Shown in pieces: positions 1 to 8,189 of a DNA stretch of 27,512 bases. The notes beneath the pieces are model-generated. The model saw only the letters and a program-made list of their open reading frames with translations, searched no databases and was not told the origin of the DNA. The translations under genes and the position numbers were made by a program. Position 1 is the first letter of the stretch. Each line of letters opens with the position of its first letter. The DNA is taken from positions 1 through 27,512 of the forward strand of contig CAJUEZ010000022.1 in the NCBI GenBank assembly GCA_910585485.1, written 5' to 3'. The stretch is from an uncultured Clostridia bacterium. GTDB lineage: Bacteria; Bacillota; Clostridia; UBA1381.

Positions 1-2
1 AT

Positions 3-692
3 AGTACTGAAGAAGATGAAGAAATATATAGTTGCATAAGAAGGCAAGAAGAAAGGGAAAAAAGACAGGATTTTGAACGATTTTTGAAAGACAATGAATT
101 AGTTGATTTACATTATGTGTGTAGTAGAAATGATGATCATCATTTAATATTTATTCTATTAATAGATGGATTTACGATTCAAAAAATTGGTCAATATCCA
201 TCCTATGCAGATATTGATATACCACAAGCTGATATATATAGAAAAGAATTAGGAGACAAATATTATAGTGAGCTTAAACGTGCCAGTGGACTTTACAGTT
301 GTCATATAGGTATAGGTTCATATGTTTATTTACGACGCATAATAGAGAAAATATTACTAGACACTGCTCAAGAAGCAATCAAAGATGGTGTGATTACCTC
401 AAAAGAACTTGAAATTGATGAAAATAATCATCAAAGAAGATTTGAAGATAAAATAAAATTGCTTTCTGCATATTTACCTAAACCCTTAGTAGATAATAAA
501 ACTGTGTATGGTATTGTGAGTAAAGGAATTCATGAACTAACCGAAGATGAATGTAATAAATATTTTCCGGTTATCGAGCAACTAATAAAAATGTGTTTAG
601 ATGAGAGTATTGTCAAGAAAAAAAAGAAAGCCGATGAAGAAAATTTGAAGAAAAAATTATTAGCTATAAAATCTGAAATAAATAAAAAATAG
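3..692 (+). CDS. Unidentified protein, 5' end outside window
   Basis: The frame is open from the first bases of the window to TAG at 690-692, so the gene starts upstream and at least 229 residues are visible. A TTG at 84 could be taken as a start, but it has no ribosome binding site and the frame upstream is open and charged (Glu/Arg/Lys-rich), so I treat it as internal. The visible start is a likely helical charged segment. The middle is a mixed alpha/beta sequence. Near the C-terminus there is a VYGIVSKGIHELTEDE segment followed by a Lys-rich coiled-coil-like tail (KKKKKADEENLKKK). I do not recognise the family and propose no function. It converges on the ATPase gene across a shared hairpin. 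Confidence 0.75.
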   Translation, partial: STEEDEEIYSCIRRQEEREKRQDFERFLKDNELVDLHYVCSRNDDHHLIFILLIDGFTIQKIGQYPSYADIDIPQADIYRKELGDKYYSELKRASGLYSCHIGIGSYVYLRRIIEKILLDTAQEAIKDGVITSKELEIDENNHQRRFEDKIKLLSAYLPKPLVDNKTVYGIVSKGIHELTEDECNKYFPVIEQLIKMCLDESIVKKKKKADEENLKKKLLAIKSEINKK

Positions 693-718
693 TTTTGCTA
701 TTATAATAAATTACAAAA

Positions 719-770
719 TAAAAGAGAAACGACTTAAATGTCAAAATGAATTCAAATCATTTCTCTTTTA
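719..770. terminator. Bidirectional hairpin between convergent genes
   Basis: A perfect 11-bp inverted repeat (TAAAAGAGAAA at 719-729, TTTCTCTTTTA at 760-770) with a 30-nt loop lies between the TAG of the left gene and the TAA of the convergent ATPase gene. The arms themselves provide A/T tracts on both strands. The long loop and low GC make it a weak intrinsic terminator. Confidence 0.5.
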
Positions 771-775
771 ATCAA

Positions 776-1966
776 TTACTTCATCAGCCAATCTAATACG
801 TTTATCTGCTTGATGCCGTTATGCGAGGTGAGCGGCGTATAATCCATAGTAAGAAGGTATTTCGGATTATGGTCGTGGATTGCTTCAAGTGATGATAATT
901 CGCGTTTTAATGTGTTTTCATTAAGCACTGTCAGAGCAACCTGATAATATTCCTCGCCCTCATCATTTATTGCAATAAAATCAATTTCCGCGTCTCCGAT
1001 TTTACCGATATAAACTTCATAACCGCGTCGTAAAAGTTCGAGATATACAATGTTTTCAAGGATATGTCCCATATCCACATGCTTTGTTCCGAGAAGATAA
1101 TATCTCAAACCTATATCGGCAGCATAATATTTTGCACCTGTTGAAAGGTACTGCTTGCCCTTAATATCATATCTTTGCGCTTTGTACAAAACAAAGCTGT
1201 CCACAAGTGCCGACAGATAGCTTTCAACTGTCGGAACGCTTATTTTTCGTCCTGATGAGGTCATAGTCCCTGCAATTTTGGTTGACGAGCATATATTGCC
1301 GATATTGTCAAACATAAACAGCACAACACTTTCAAGCATTGCCGAGCTGCTTATATTATTTCGCGTTACAATATCCTTTAACAAAATTGATGAATATATA
1401 CCGTCAAGATATGTCCGTATATCGCGGCGATTTGTCAGCTCCAAAGTCCCCGGAAATGAACTGTTTTGCAAATAATTTGAATACAACTCCCCAAGGTTTC
1501 GGTTGTCCTTAAATACAGAAACGTATTCCTTGAATGACAGCGGAAGCATTTTAATTTCCACATATCTTCCCGACAGTAGTGTTGCAAGTTCGCCCGACAG
1601 CAAAAATGCGTTTGAGCCTGTTATATAAATATCAACATTTTTTTTCACATACAGCCAATCGACAGCCTTTTGAAAGTCTTTTGTTTGCTGAACCTCGTCT
1701 AAAAATACATAATTCATTTTATCAGGCAAGAGCTTTTCACTGACATATTCATATAAAGCATCGGCATTGTTTAAATGACGAAAATCACCGTCTTCAAGGT
1801 TTATTGAAATAATTTGATTTTCGTCTATACCGTCAGAAATCAGGTACTCCTGATACAATTCAAAAAGCGTTGACTTTCCGCAGCGGCGAATCCCCGTTAT
1901 AACCTTGATAAGATTTTTTTCGCGAAAGTTTTTCAAAGCGTCAAGATATTCTTCACGTTTAATCAT
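776..1966 (-). CDS. AAA ATPase, AAA_14/DUF4143 family
   Basis: This 396-residue protein has the layout of the AAA_14 (N-terminal) plus DUF4143 (C-terminal) family of P-loop ATPases. Walker A is GIRRCGKST at residues 25-33, Walker B is YVFLDE at 86-91, and a sensor-like ITGSNAFLL segment follows near 115. The C-terminal half matches the winged-helix and nuclease-like DUF4143 module, including the stretch GDAEIDFIA, which resembles a restriction-endonuclease-fold D/E motif. Members are abundant and often multicopy in Clostridia and Bacteroides, and their biological role is not settled. The start ATG is supported by AGGAGGG about 8 nt upstream. The gene stands alone, with an AT-rich promoter region (1967-2104) rich in TTTTATAA repeats shared with the 3' end of the recombinase gene. 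It may be host or element cargo. Confidence 0.9.
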   Translation of the reverse strand: MIKREEYLDALKNFREKNLIKVITGIRRCGKSTLFELYQEYLISDGIDENQIISINLEDGDFRHLNNADALYEYVSEKLLPDKMNYVFLDEVQQTKDFQKAVDWLYVKKNVDIYITGSNAFLLSGELATLLSGRYVEIKMLPLSFKEYVSVFKDNRNLGELYSNYLQNSSFPGTLELTNRRDIRTYLDGIYSSILLKDIVTRNNISSSAMLESVVLFMFDNIGNICSSTKIAGTMTSSGRKISVPTVESYLSALVDSFVLYKAQRYDIKGKQYLSTGAKYYAADIGLRYYLLGTKHVDMGHILENIVYLELLRRGYEVYIGKIGDAEIDFIAINDEGEEYYQVALTVLNENTLKRELSSLEAIHDHNPKYLLTMDYTPLTSHNGIKQINVLDWLMK

Positions 1967-2104
1967 AGCTTATCCCTCCTGTCAGTTGTTTTTGTAAAAT
2001 AAGTTTATCATATTCTGTTTAATTTGTCAATTTTATAAAGTGTATTTTATAAAAATTATATTTTACTATATTTTATAAATTATAATTTACAAAAAATCGA
2101 TAAT

Positions 2105-3667
2105 TCATACCACCATATTGATAATAATATCCCTTTGACCGCTTTGACCGGTTATTTCACCAATAATAATTGAATCAATAAACTCCTGTACGATAGGAAT
2201 TGTAAGCGCGTCAATATGTGTATATTTTTTCAGAATACTCTCCTTGTCCTCGCGGTTTAACATTGACTGGTTTATTTCAGCAATTTCCTCGTCAATAGCA
2301 GCAATACGCTTTTGACATTCCTCTTTTTCTTTCAAATAATCGTTTTGCATTTCCTCATATATGGAACGCTCAACAATATTATCGGTATAGGCTTTAAGCA
2401 GATTTTTTAAGCTTTGGCGGCTGTTATTAAGCGTGTTTTCAAGCTCGCTTCTGCGTTTAATACAATCGGACAGTTCGTTTTCAAGACGATTTGCAACTGT
2501 TACATTTTTGCTTAAATACTCACCGTTTATATACATTGACAGTGTTTCATTAATTTTGTCAATCACAATCTTTTCGAGAGCGTCGAGACGTATTCGTTTA
2601 TTATTATCACATTCGCCTGTTGAGGTCGCTCTGTAGCAACGAAAATACTCAATGCCGCCCGACTTGCATTTATACATTTTTGAACCGCACTTTTCACAAA
2701 ATACCTTACTTGACAGCGGATGTTTTTTACCGTTCTCACCTTTTCCCGATTTGCGGCGTGTTTTACGGATTTCCTGCACCTTATTCCATAATTCCCCATC
2801 AATGATTGCTTCGTGCATATTTTCTACCTTGACATGACATTCCTTTGGCAGAGTGCGTTTCTTTTTTGTCCTGAAATTCACAACCGTGCTTTTGTGATTT
2901 ATAATCGCTCCCCTGTAAACCTCGTTTGTCAAAAATGTCCGAACCATATCGCGCGTCCATTTGCCAAGCTTCATATGACGGTCATACATTCCCTGAACCT
3001 TGTAGCCCTGCCGTTTTTTGTATTCGGAAGGAATGAGAATACCACGATTATTCAGATATTGAGCAATTTCCAGATATGTATGTCCTGCCGCAGTCATTTC
3101 AAAAATTGTCTTAACAACTTTAGCCGCTTCGGTATCAACGATAAGGTGGTTTTTGTCCTGCGGGTCTTTTGTGTAGCCGTATGGCGGCATTGAACCGAAA
3201 AACTGCCCTTGTCTGGATTTCTCCTCAAAACTTCTGCGGATATTTGAGGATAGTAACTCAAGCTGTTCTTCGTCAAATATTGCGTGTACGCGGCTGTTCA
3301 GTTTTGAGCCGGCTTGGTTTGTGTCAATATTATCAACAAGAGAAACAAACCTTATGCCCTTTTCCATAAAAAGATTGTGGACATAATCTTCAATATACTT
3401 GCTGTCACGCGCAAAACGGCTCTGAGTTTTGACAAGCACGATATTAAATTTCCCATTCTCCGCATCATTTATCAGACGGTGAAATTCCGGTCTGCCTCTG
3501 TCGCTTCCAGACCAATCCTCGTCGATATATCGGTCGTATACCGTCCAATTTTGACTTGCCGCGTAATTGTCCAAAATCATACGCTGATTTTGTATGCTTT
3601 CACTTTCCTCGTTTCCCTTGTCGCTGTCCTCCTTGCTGAGTCTTATGTAAATTGCAACCGTATCCAT
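2105..3667 (-). CDS. Large serine site-specific recombinase (integrase)
   Basis: At 520 residues it has all three parts of a large serine recombinase. The resolvase catalytic domain covers about residues 4-150, with nucleophile Ser11 in IYIRLS, the RFARD segment near 84-88 and an acidic ESESIQNQ stretch. The Recombinase domain covers about 165-290. A zinc ribbon follows (Cys324, Cys327, Cys344, Cys353), then a coiled-coil segment to about 470. Proteins of this type integrate and excise elements between unlike att sites. AAAGGAGGTG sits just upstream of the ATG. The gene is probably transcribed from upstream of a 40-residue ORF, through a GC-rich hairpin that ends about 20 nt from its start. 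Its position at the left side of the accessory genes suggests it drives mobility of this element. The att sites could not be fixed by eye. Confidence 0.95.
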   Translation of the reverse strand: MDTVAIYIRLSKEDSDKGNEESESIQNQRMILDNYAASQNWTVYDRYIDEDWSGSDRGRPEFHRLINDAENGKFNIVLVKTQSRFARDSKYIEDYVHNLFMEKGIRFVSLVDNIDTNQAGSKLNSRVHAIFDEEQLELLSSNIRRSFEEKSRQGQFFGSMPPYGYTKDPQDKNHLIVDTEAAKVVKTIFEMTAAGHTYLEIAQYLNNRGILIPSEYKKRQGYKVQGMYDRHMKLGKWTRDMVRTFLTNEVYRGAIINHKSTVVNFRTKKKRTLPKECHVKVENMHEAIIDGELWNKVQEIRKTRRKSGKGENGKKHPLSSKVFCEKCGSKMYKCKSGGIEYFRCYRATSTGECDNNKRIRLDALEKIVIDKINETLSMYINGEYLSKNVTVANRLENELSDCIKRRSELENTLNNSRQSLKNLLKAYTDNIVERSIYEEMQNDYLKEKEECQKRIAAIDEEIAEINQSMLNREDKESILKKYTHIDALTIPIVQEFIDSIIIGEITGQSGQRDIIINMVV

Positions 3668-3686
3668 TTATACACCTCCTTTAAAG

Positions 3687-3716
3687 AAAATGCAGCGGCA
3701 ATAGCCGCCGCATTTT
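3687..3716 (-). terminator. GC-rich hairpin directly upstream of recombinase RBS
   Basis: AAAATGC-a-GCGGC, loop AATA, GCCGC-c-GCATTTT forms a 12-bp stem with one mismatch. On the minus strand it includes the stop codon of the 40-residue ORF at its 5' side and is followed by TTTTCTTT and then the AAAGGAGG of the recombinase. It may terminate or attenuate transcription entering the recombinase gene, or act as a terminator for rightward transcription. The function is inferred. Confidence 0.55.
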
Positions 3717-3837
3717 AGATTTTTCTTGCGTTTACCGATAAGTTTATAATGCCTGCCAGCTTCTTGCTGACAACATACCGCCGCTCCTGTTCGTCCCTTG
3801 TTTTGTAATTCACTTTTACAGTGTAAGTATGCGCCAT
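3715..3837 (-). CDS. Small basic protein (40 aa) upstream of recombinase
   Basis: The ORF begins MAHTYTVKVNYKTRDEQERR and ends NLSVNARKI. It is preceded by GGAAAGGTGG about 6-8 nt from the ATG, a good ribosome binding site. It lies 47 nt upstream of the large serine recombinase on the same strand and its stop codon is part of the hairpin between them. Its size, charge and position resemble small accessory ORFs that travel with Clostridia recombinases. I do not recognise a named family. A directionality or regulatory role is possible but only inferred. Confidence 0.6.
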   Translation of the reverse strand: MAHTYTVKVNYKTRDEQERRYVVSKKLAGIINLSVNARKI

Positions 3838-3857
3838 AATCCGCACCACCTTTCCTT

Positions 3858-3886
3858 TACAATATATTTTGCATAAAAATATTGTA
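3858..3886. promoter_or_regulatory. AT-rich near-palindrome, possible operator
   Basis: The arms TACAATATATTTT and AAAAATATTGTA flank GCAT and are nearly reverse complementary, with a 2-bp slip. The site lies just upstream of the ribosome binding site of the 40-residue ORF and recombinase, where an operator or transcript-leader hairpin would be expected. Function is inferred. Confidence 0.35.
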
Positions 3887-3951
3887 TGATTGAATTTAAT
3901 AGCTTTTCGGCGTATTAGTTATATAAATTCAATTCTTTTTGCGTATATACC

Positions 3952-3969
3952 GGTCAGACCGGTCTGACC
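3952..3969. repeat. Perfect 18-bp GC-rich palindrome GGTCAGACCGGTCTGACC
   Basis: This perfect dyad stands out in AT-rich surroundings. It lies 17 bp beyond the stop codon of the helicase gene and about 115 bp upstream of the 40-residue ORF/recombinase unit. No U-tract follows on either strand, so it is a poor intrinsic terminator. It could be an operator, a recombination-related site or a replication-related hairpin. No experimental meaning can be read from the sequence. Confidence 0.6.
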
Positions 3970-3985
3970 AGTTGTTTATCCGGCA

Positions 3986-5647
3986 TTAATTTAAGATAAT
4001 ACCTCGTAATACGCGTATATATCCGTCATCTGTATTAACTCTGTCTTGTTCCACAAAAGCAAAATTCGCAACCTTATTAACAAAAGTTTTTTCTTTTGCC
4101 GGAATAAAACCGTTTTCATTGCAGAATGATATATATGCTTTATATAAATCATTTCCGCGCACATATCCATAAGGGTCAACGGAAATATAATCCGATTTTA
4201 TGAACTTCTCAACAGAATTGACAGAGGTAATATTTTTAAATGTCATATTTAGCAGTTCCTCAGACAACTCGCATTTAGAAAATTCAAAGCTATTTTCTAT
4301 CAATCTGCGATATGCTTTCATAGCTTTTTTGATTATGTAATCCTTTTCCTCCAGAAGTTTTTCCAATAAATCAGGGTTTTGCTGATTTTTTGGTACTTGA
4401 TTTAAAAATGGGATAATCAACATTCTGTTTCTAATAGAACCGCTGTCCTCTTTAATGCTTATATGAGGCAAGGAATTTGACGCGAATAATAGTTTTATTC
4501 TGTCGGGACGTATTTTACAAAATCCCGCATACTTTCCTTCCGCCTCTATATAGTCCCGTCCGCCGCTTGTCAAACGTTTTAGAACTCCAAGATTTTTTAA
4601 CTCAACTGCGGAATTATCAAGACTTGTGTTAAGCATTTTTCCATAAAGCCTATATACAGAATATTTATCTCCTAACCGCTCTAATGCTATATGAGAACAG
4701 TTATTCAATCCCACAAGATGTTCAGCCAAGCTACCATAAAGACTTTTTCCTGTGTCTGTTGGACCAAACAATAGGAAGAATTTTTTATACAATGATGTGG
4801 GCGAAAGAATTGCGCCCAACACCTCCCATAATAATGCTTTTAGTTCTTCGTTTCCTCCGCTGATAAAATCAAAAAACTGTTTAGTTGTTTCTTTTTTGCT
4901 TGCGTTTGATTTATCAAAAGTTATATGATTATATAATGTAATATAATCATCAGGTTCAGCATCTCGGAATTCTCCTGTTTTCACATTGTATATGCCATTC
5001 TCAAAAGCCACTTCTTCAATGGGATGTTCAAATGAATCAATATCCTTGTGAATAGAAGATGTAGTTTTTATATGACCTATAACACCTTTCCAAAACGACA
5101 TTGATTTGGCTCGTAATTCAGCGGATACAATGTCTTTCATCATTGCGATTAATTCATTATCATCAAAAATATTATACGCAATATCTTTAAAAGTCCACAG
5201 TTTACGATTACTGTATACGAAGTTAAATGTTCGCAGCATATAATCAGCAACTTCAGCTTCATTAACAATAGGAATAGCTGTGGATTGCGTTCGCTGAGAT
5301 ACACTTCCCATAATCTCATTCTTAAATTCAGAAATATCAGTATTATCAGATTCTTCACTTTCTTCTATAGATGGTTTCGATGATTTTTTTATAGCAAATT
5401 CGTCATCATCATCCAATGGGAGAGCGTTATCCAACATTCCCATCAAATCCTTGTTTTCTGATAAGGAAGCCTGATGTTTATTTCTTATTTTATCCATTTC
5501 AGATGATATATCCATTTCAGTGTCGCAGTTGTCATACAGTTCAGGCTTTTCAGCCTGAACTGTTTCAAAATCATCATCTTCATCATCTAATGCTGAAGAC
5601 TTAGCTTGTAGGATTTTTTTAAAATAATCCTTGCTATTAAAATTCAT
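3986..5647 (-). CDS. SF3-type helicase / D5-like phage-plasmid primase protein
   Basis: The 553-residue protein has an acidic, probably disordered N-terminus (to about 120) and a middle region resembling D5_N/DUF5906-type primase-helicases. A superfamily 3 helicase domain follows. Walker A is GPTDTGKS at 295-302, motif C is LLFASNSLPH around 386-395, and the downstream NRMLIIPF holds the usual Arg finger region (Arg406/Arg408). Such proteins load at or unwind the replication origin of phages, plasmids and satellites. Its presence implies that the element can replicate, probably after excision. The start overlaps the end of the upstream gene by 11 nt (stop at 5637-5639), indicating translational coupling. 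No origin was identified with certainty. Confidence 0.85.
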   Translation of the reverse strand: MNFNSKDYFKKILQAKSSALDDEDDDFETVQAEKPELYDNCDTEMDISSEMDKIRNKHQASLSENKDLMGMLDNALPLDDDDEFAIKKSSKPSIEESEESDNTDISEFKNEIMGSVSQRTQSTAIPIVNEAEVADYMLRTFNFVYSNRKLWTFKDIAYNIFDDNELIAMMKDIVSAELRAKSMSFWKGVIGHIKTTSSIHKDIDSFEHPIEEVAFENGIYNVKTGEFRDAEPDDYITLYNHITFDKSNASKKETTKQFFDFISGGNEELKALLWEVLGAILSPTSLYKKFFLLFGPTDTGKSLYGSLAEHLVGLNNCSHIALERLGDKYSVYRLYGKMLNTSLDNSAVELKNLGVLKRLTSGGRDYIEAEGKYAGFCKIRPDRIKLLFASNSLPHISIKEDSGSIRNRMLIIPFLNQVPKNQQNPDLLEKLLEEKDYIIKKAMKAYRRLIENSFEFSKCELSEELLNMTFKNITSVNSVEKFIKSDYISVDPYGYVRGNDLYKAYISFCNENGFIPAKEKTFVNKVANFAFVEQDRVNTDDGYIRVLRGIILN

Positions 5648-6155
5648 TATGATTCTCCTCCTTTATATCGGTAGTTTTCTGCACGATAAACTTTAGATTT
5701 GTAACTGCATTATAATAATTAATAGACATATCAAACATTGCGTTTGCACAGTCTGCATCATAAATTAGAGTGCAGTTATCTTTGCCGCAATAAAAACCGG
5801 CAGAAAATGCTGTTGCTTCATCGCTGCATGAATACAGGACGCAAACAAAATCATTATCTATGATTTTGCCCTCAGACACAATGTAGTGATTTTTCCTTTT
5901 TAGGTCAATAAACACCCAAATATCTTGGAGCGGTATATTCTTTTTGTCAATGAATTCATAAGATTTATCCGACTTGAAAAACATACAAAATGTTTGTAGC
6001 CTTGTCCTTTGTCCGCTTCGTAGTACGAAATTTTCATCTCCAAAGTGAAAAACAAAACAGGATGAATTCCCGTTGCTTTTTGACCTTTGGGTAATTTTTT
6101 CAATTTTATTGAAATCCCTTTCAATTTCATTTTTTTCTAATTTTAAATTGTTCAT
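5637..6155 (-). CDS. Unknown 172-aa protein coupled to SF3 helicase
   Basis: The start ATG follows AAGGAGATTATT, a strong ribosome binding site, and the stop overlaps the helicase start by 11 nt, so the two are one translational unit. The sequence is a mixed alpha/beta protein with a basic N-terminus and several Cys residues without a clear metal motif. No signal peptide or membrane helix is seen. I do not recognise the family. By position it may be a replication or regulatory partner of the helicase, but this is an inference. Confidence 0.7.
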   Translation of the reverse strand: MNNLKLEKNEIERDFNKIEKITQRSKSNGNSSCFVFHFGDENFVLRSGQRTRLQTFCMFFKSDKSYEFIDKKNIPLQDIWVFIDLKRKNHYIVSEGKIIDNDFVCVLYSCSDEATAFSAGFYCGKDNCTLIYDADCANAMFDMSINYYNAVTNLKFIVQKTTDIKEENHNEF

Positions 6156-6180
6156 AATAATCTCCTTTTAGCTAAAAATA

Positions 6181-6210
6181 TAATCTGAAAATCCATGGTA
6201 TTTCGGATTA
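6181..6210. promoter_or_regulatory. 30-bp imperfect palindrome at start of replication operon
   Basis: The two halves, centred on CCATGG, read TAATCTGAAAATCC and TAATCCGAAATACC on opposite strands. The dyad lies just downstream of a minus-strand -10-like TATAAT (6221 to 6216), so it would overlap the transcription start or early leader of the 172-aa/helicase operon. An operator for an element-encoded repressor is the likely reading (inference). Confidence 0.45.
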
Positions 6211-6244
6211 CTAATATTATACAATATAATTATATGGAAATAAA

Positions 6245-6273
6245 TTGACAAGAAAAGAAATTTATTGTATTAT
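6245..6273 (+). promoter_or_regulatory. Promoter for the 476-aa protein gene
   Basis: TTGACA (6245-6250) is a perfect -35 box and TATTAT (6268-6273) a 5/6 match to the -10 box, with 17 bp between them. The promoter drives rightward, away from the replication operon, making 6156-6370 a divergent promoter region. Confidence 0.65.
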
Positions 6274-6370
6274 AATATACATAAAATAGCTTATATTGCG
6301 ATAAATATAAAAAAATATGTATATTATATATATTTTATAGATATAAAATCACCACATAGGAGGCGCTTTT

Positions 6371-7801
6371 ATGGGCAAAATTAAAAGAAAGGGATTATAT
6401 AAAAATATAGTTATGCCTGATTTGGATATAGATTTAAAAAATATGAATTTTTTGTACAAGCTCGATACAACAGAAAATACGGATATCAATAATAAATTGA
6501 TGTTTGATTATAGTAACTTTTTGAATGCAAATAATTTATATTTAGCAGACGAAGCTTTTCGTAGCTTTAATGTGCTTGATGATATTGGTACATATCTACA
6601 AGTATCGCACTATATTTATACGTCAAATAAGAACACAACCCCAAAAAATTTTAGAAAATACGTAAATAAAAGCAATGAGGATGCGTATAGGAAATTGTGT
6701 AATAATTCTAGCAAGGTGTTTCTAAATGATATACTGATGAATTTTTTTGATTATTCATTCACAGTAAAGCAAACTAAAAACAAAAAATTTAAGCAATATG
6801 TTTTTATGGATAATTATGGTGATTTATTTGCAGCAATGTGTAAAAATGCTTTTAAAAGCCCTTTTAGGGATACAATGACTATAAATTTTTTTGATTTGAA
6901 TAGTAATGATTTTATAGAGAGATTGAATTTAGAAGAATTTAAAAGTGATTTTGCATCATTTGCTTTTTTAAATACTTTCTTTTCAGAGATATTGGAAGTA
7001 TCGAAAAGTAGCATAGAAATAGATTTTTTATCTGAATTAATGCTTGGAATAAGAACATCAATATATTTATCTAAAGAAATACATGAATTAGAGCAAGGGA
7101 AAGTGGCATTTAATGATAACTATCTATATGATATATTTTCAGTATTGATATATGTTTACATATATCCTAATGTTTTTAATAGAAAAAATTTGATTGATGA
7201 GATTTTGAGTAATGTCTATAAGTGGGAATATAACCCACTAAATCGTTTTCATAAGGAAATATCATCGGATATGGCAGATAAGTTTATTGATTCTGTTCAA
7301 TCTGGAAAGAGAGAATATCAGAAGCAGGTCGCTCAAGCCATATTATCTTTTACAACTACATCTTTACCGATAATACGGGCATATACTTATAATGAGTTTA
7401 AAAATACAAATTTTTATAAAAAACAATTAAAAAATACAATAAATAATTACAAAAAAAACAGTGAAGACAAGAAAGAAGGCAAAAAGGATATATATGATTA
7501 TAGAATCACCATATCTAATCCGGAAGAACTTCTCAAGTCGCAACGCGAGAAAGATATCTTTTGTAAATTATATAGATTCTTAAAAATGAAATTATATAAT
7601 AAAAAAATGATGGATATTTGGCAAAATGCTATCAATCTTGATTTCAAAGAAAATCACACCTTTAAAAAAATTATATTATCTGTTTTAGAATATGAACGTG
7701 TTAATTTATTTGAAAACAATGTGTCAGCACAATACATTCCCAACACAGATGATATATTACATAAGTTATATCAATTATTGAAGACTCAATATGAAGAATA
7801 A
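6371..7801 (+). CDS. Unknown 476-aa protein, very AT-rich gene
   Basis: The ATG follows TAGGAGGCG and a near-consensus promoter lies about 100 bp upstream. The product is rich in Asn, Lys, Ile, Phe and Tyr, has no signal peptide and appears mostly helical. There is a Lys-rich, probably flexible region around 355-375 before a last helical domain. I recognise no catalytic motif or family. Base composition is clearly more AT-rich than the genes to either side, suggesting a separate origin. As the first gene transcribed away from the replication module it could be a defence or anti-host factor, but nothing in the sequence proves that. Confidence 0.75.
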   Translation: MGKIKRKGLYKNIVMPDLDIDLKNMNFLYKLDTTENTDINNKLMFDYSNFLNANNLYLADEAFRSFNVLDDIGTYLQVSHYIYTSNKNTTPKNFRKYVNKSNEDAYRKLCNNSSKVFLNDILMNFFDYSFTVKQTKNKKFKQYVFMDNYGDLFAAMCKNAFKSPFRDTMTINFFDLNSNDFIERLNLEEFKSDFASFAFLNTFFSEILEVSKSSIEIDFLSELMLGIRTSIYLSKEIHELEQGKVAFNDNYLYDIFSVLIYVYIYPNVFNRKNLIDEILSNVYKWEYNPLNRFHKEISSDMADKFIDSVQSGKREYQKQVAQAILSFTTTSLPIIRAYTYNEFKNTNFYKKQLKNTINNYKKNSEDKKEGKKDIYDYRITISNPEELLKSQREKDIFCKLYRFLKMKLYNKKMMDIWQNAINLDFKENHTFKKIILSVLEYERVNLFENNVSAQYIPNTDDILHKLYQLLKTQYEE

Positions 7802-7878
7802 TGATATTATTTATTCTTATTTATCACTGTTTATCTCTACACAACACTCATATAACAAAAAAACAGGAGTGTGATATT

Positions 7879-8076
7879 ATGTTTTACGCAGATGAAGAGC
7901 TTCCGGCAGTTATGACTTTTGAAGAGGCTCGAGAATATTTATTTATCGGCAGAAATACGTTGCTTGATTTACTGCACAGCGGAGAATTGAGGGGCAAAAA
8001 AATAGGAAACAAATGGCGTATAAAAAAAGAAAATCTTATTGAATTTGCAAGCGAGAGCTATAAATATGATGAATAA
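7879..8076 (+). CDS. Excisionase-family HTH DNA-binding protein
   Basis: The 65-residue protein matches HTH_17/excisionase-type (MerR-like) winged helices. It has a helix TFEEAREYLFIGRNTLLDLL, then the wing-like GELRGKKIGNKWRIKKENL. CAGGAGTGTG precedes the ATG at 7879. The frame is open back to 7801, but that extension lacks a ribosome binding site and is out of family register. Small proteins of this type set the direction of integrase reactions or act as local regulators. With a large serine recombinase in the same element, a directionality role is plausible. A strong terminator follows at once. Confidence 0.85.
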   Translation: MFYADEELPAVMTFEEAREYLFIGRNTLLDLLHSGELRGKKIGNKWRIKKENLIEFASESYKYDE

Positions 8077-8116
8077 GGTGAGGGGACATTAAATTCCCCT
8101 CGCCTTATTCTTTTTT
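8072..8116 (+). terminator. Strong intrinsic terminator after HTH gene
   Basis: AATAAGGTGAGGGGA (8072-8086) and TCCCCTCGCCTTATT (8095-8109) form a 15-bp stem with one G-U pair and an 8-nt loop, followed by CTTTTTT. The stem overlaps both the stop codon of the HTH gene and the stop codon of the tiny minus-strand ORF at 8105-8176, so it may serve both directions. Confidence 0.85.
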
Positions 8117-8176
8117 GCCGATTAAATACATAAGCGCAGTAATCGGCAAAAGTGATAGTAATAAAATCTTTTTCAT
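8105..8176 (-). CDS. Tiny hydrophobic peptide (23 aa)
   Basis: The ORF starts MKKILLLSLLPITALMYLIG and ends KKE. AGAGGAG lies 7 nt upstream of the ATG. The product is a single hydrophobic segment capped by Lys at both ends, as in membrane-acting small peptides. It is the second of two tiny ORFs in tandem (13 nt apart), divergent from the amidoligase gene. It could be a type I toxin-like peptide, a substrate of the neighbouring amidoligase, or a leader. These are inferences. Confidence 0.45.
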   Translation of the reverse strand: MKKILLLSLLPITALMYLIGKKE

Positions 8177-8189
8177 TTTAAACTCCTCT

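Noticed and set aside
84..86. TTG at 84 as start of the first gene.
   Set aside because: The frame is open to the window edge with charged coding-like sequence, and there is no ribosome binding site before TTG.
7801..7878. Longer start for the excisionase-like gene at 7801.
   Set aside because: The extra 26 residues overlap the upstream stop, lack a ribosome binding site and do not fit the HTH family, while CAGGAG supports 7879.
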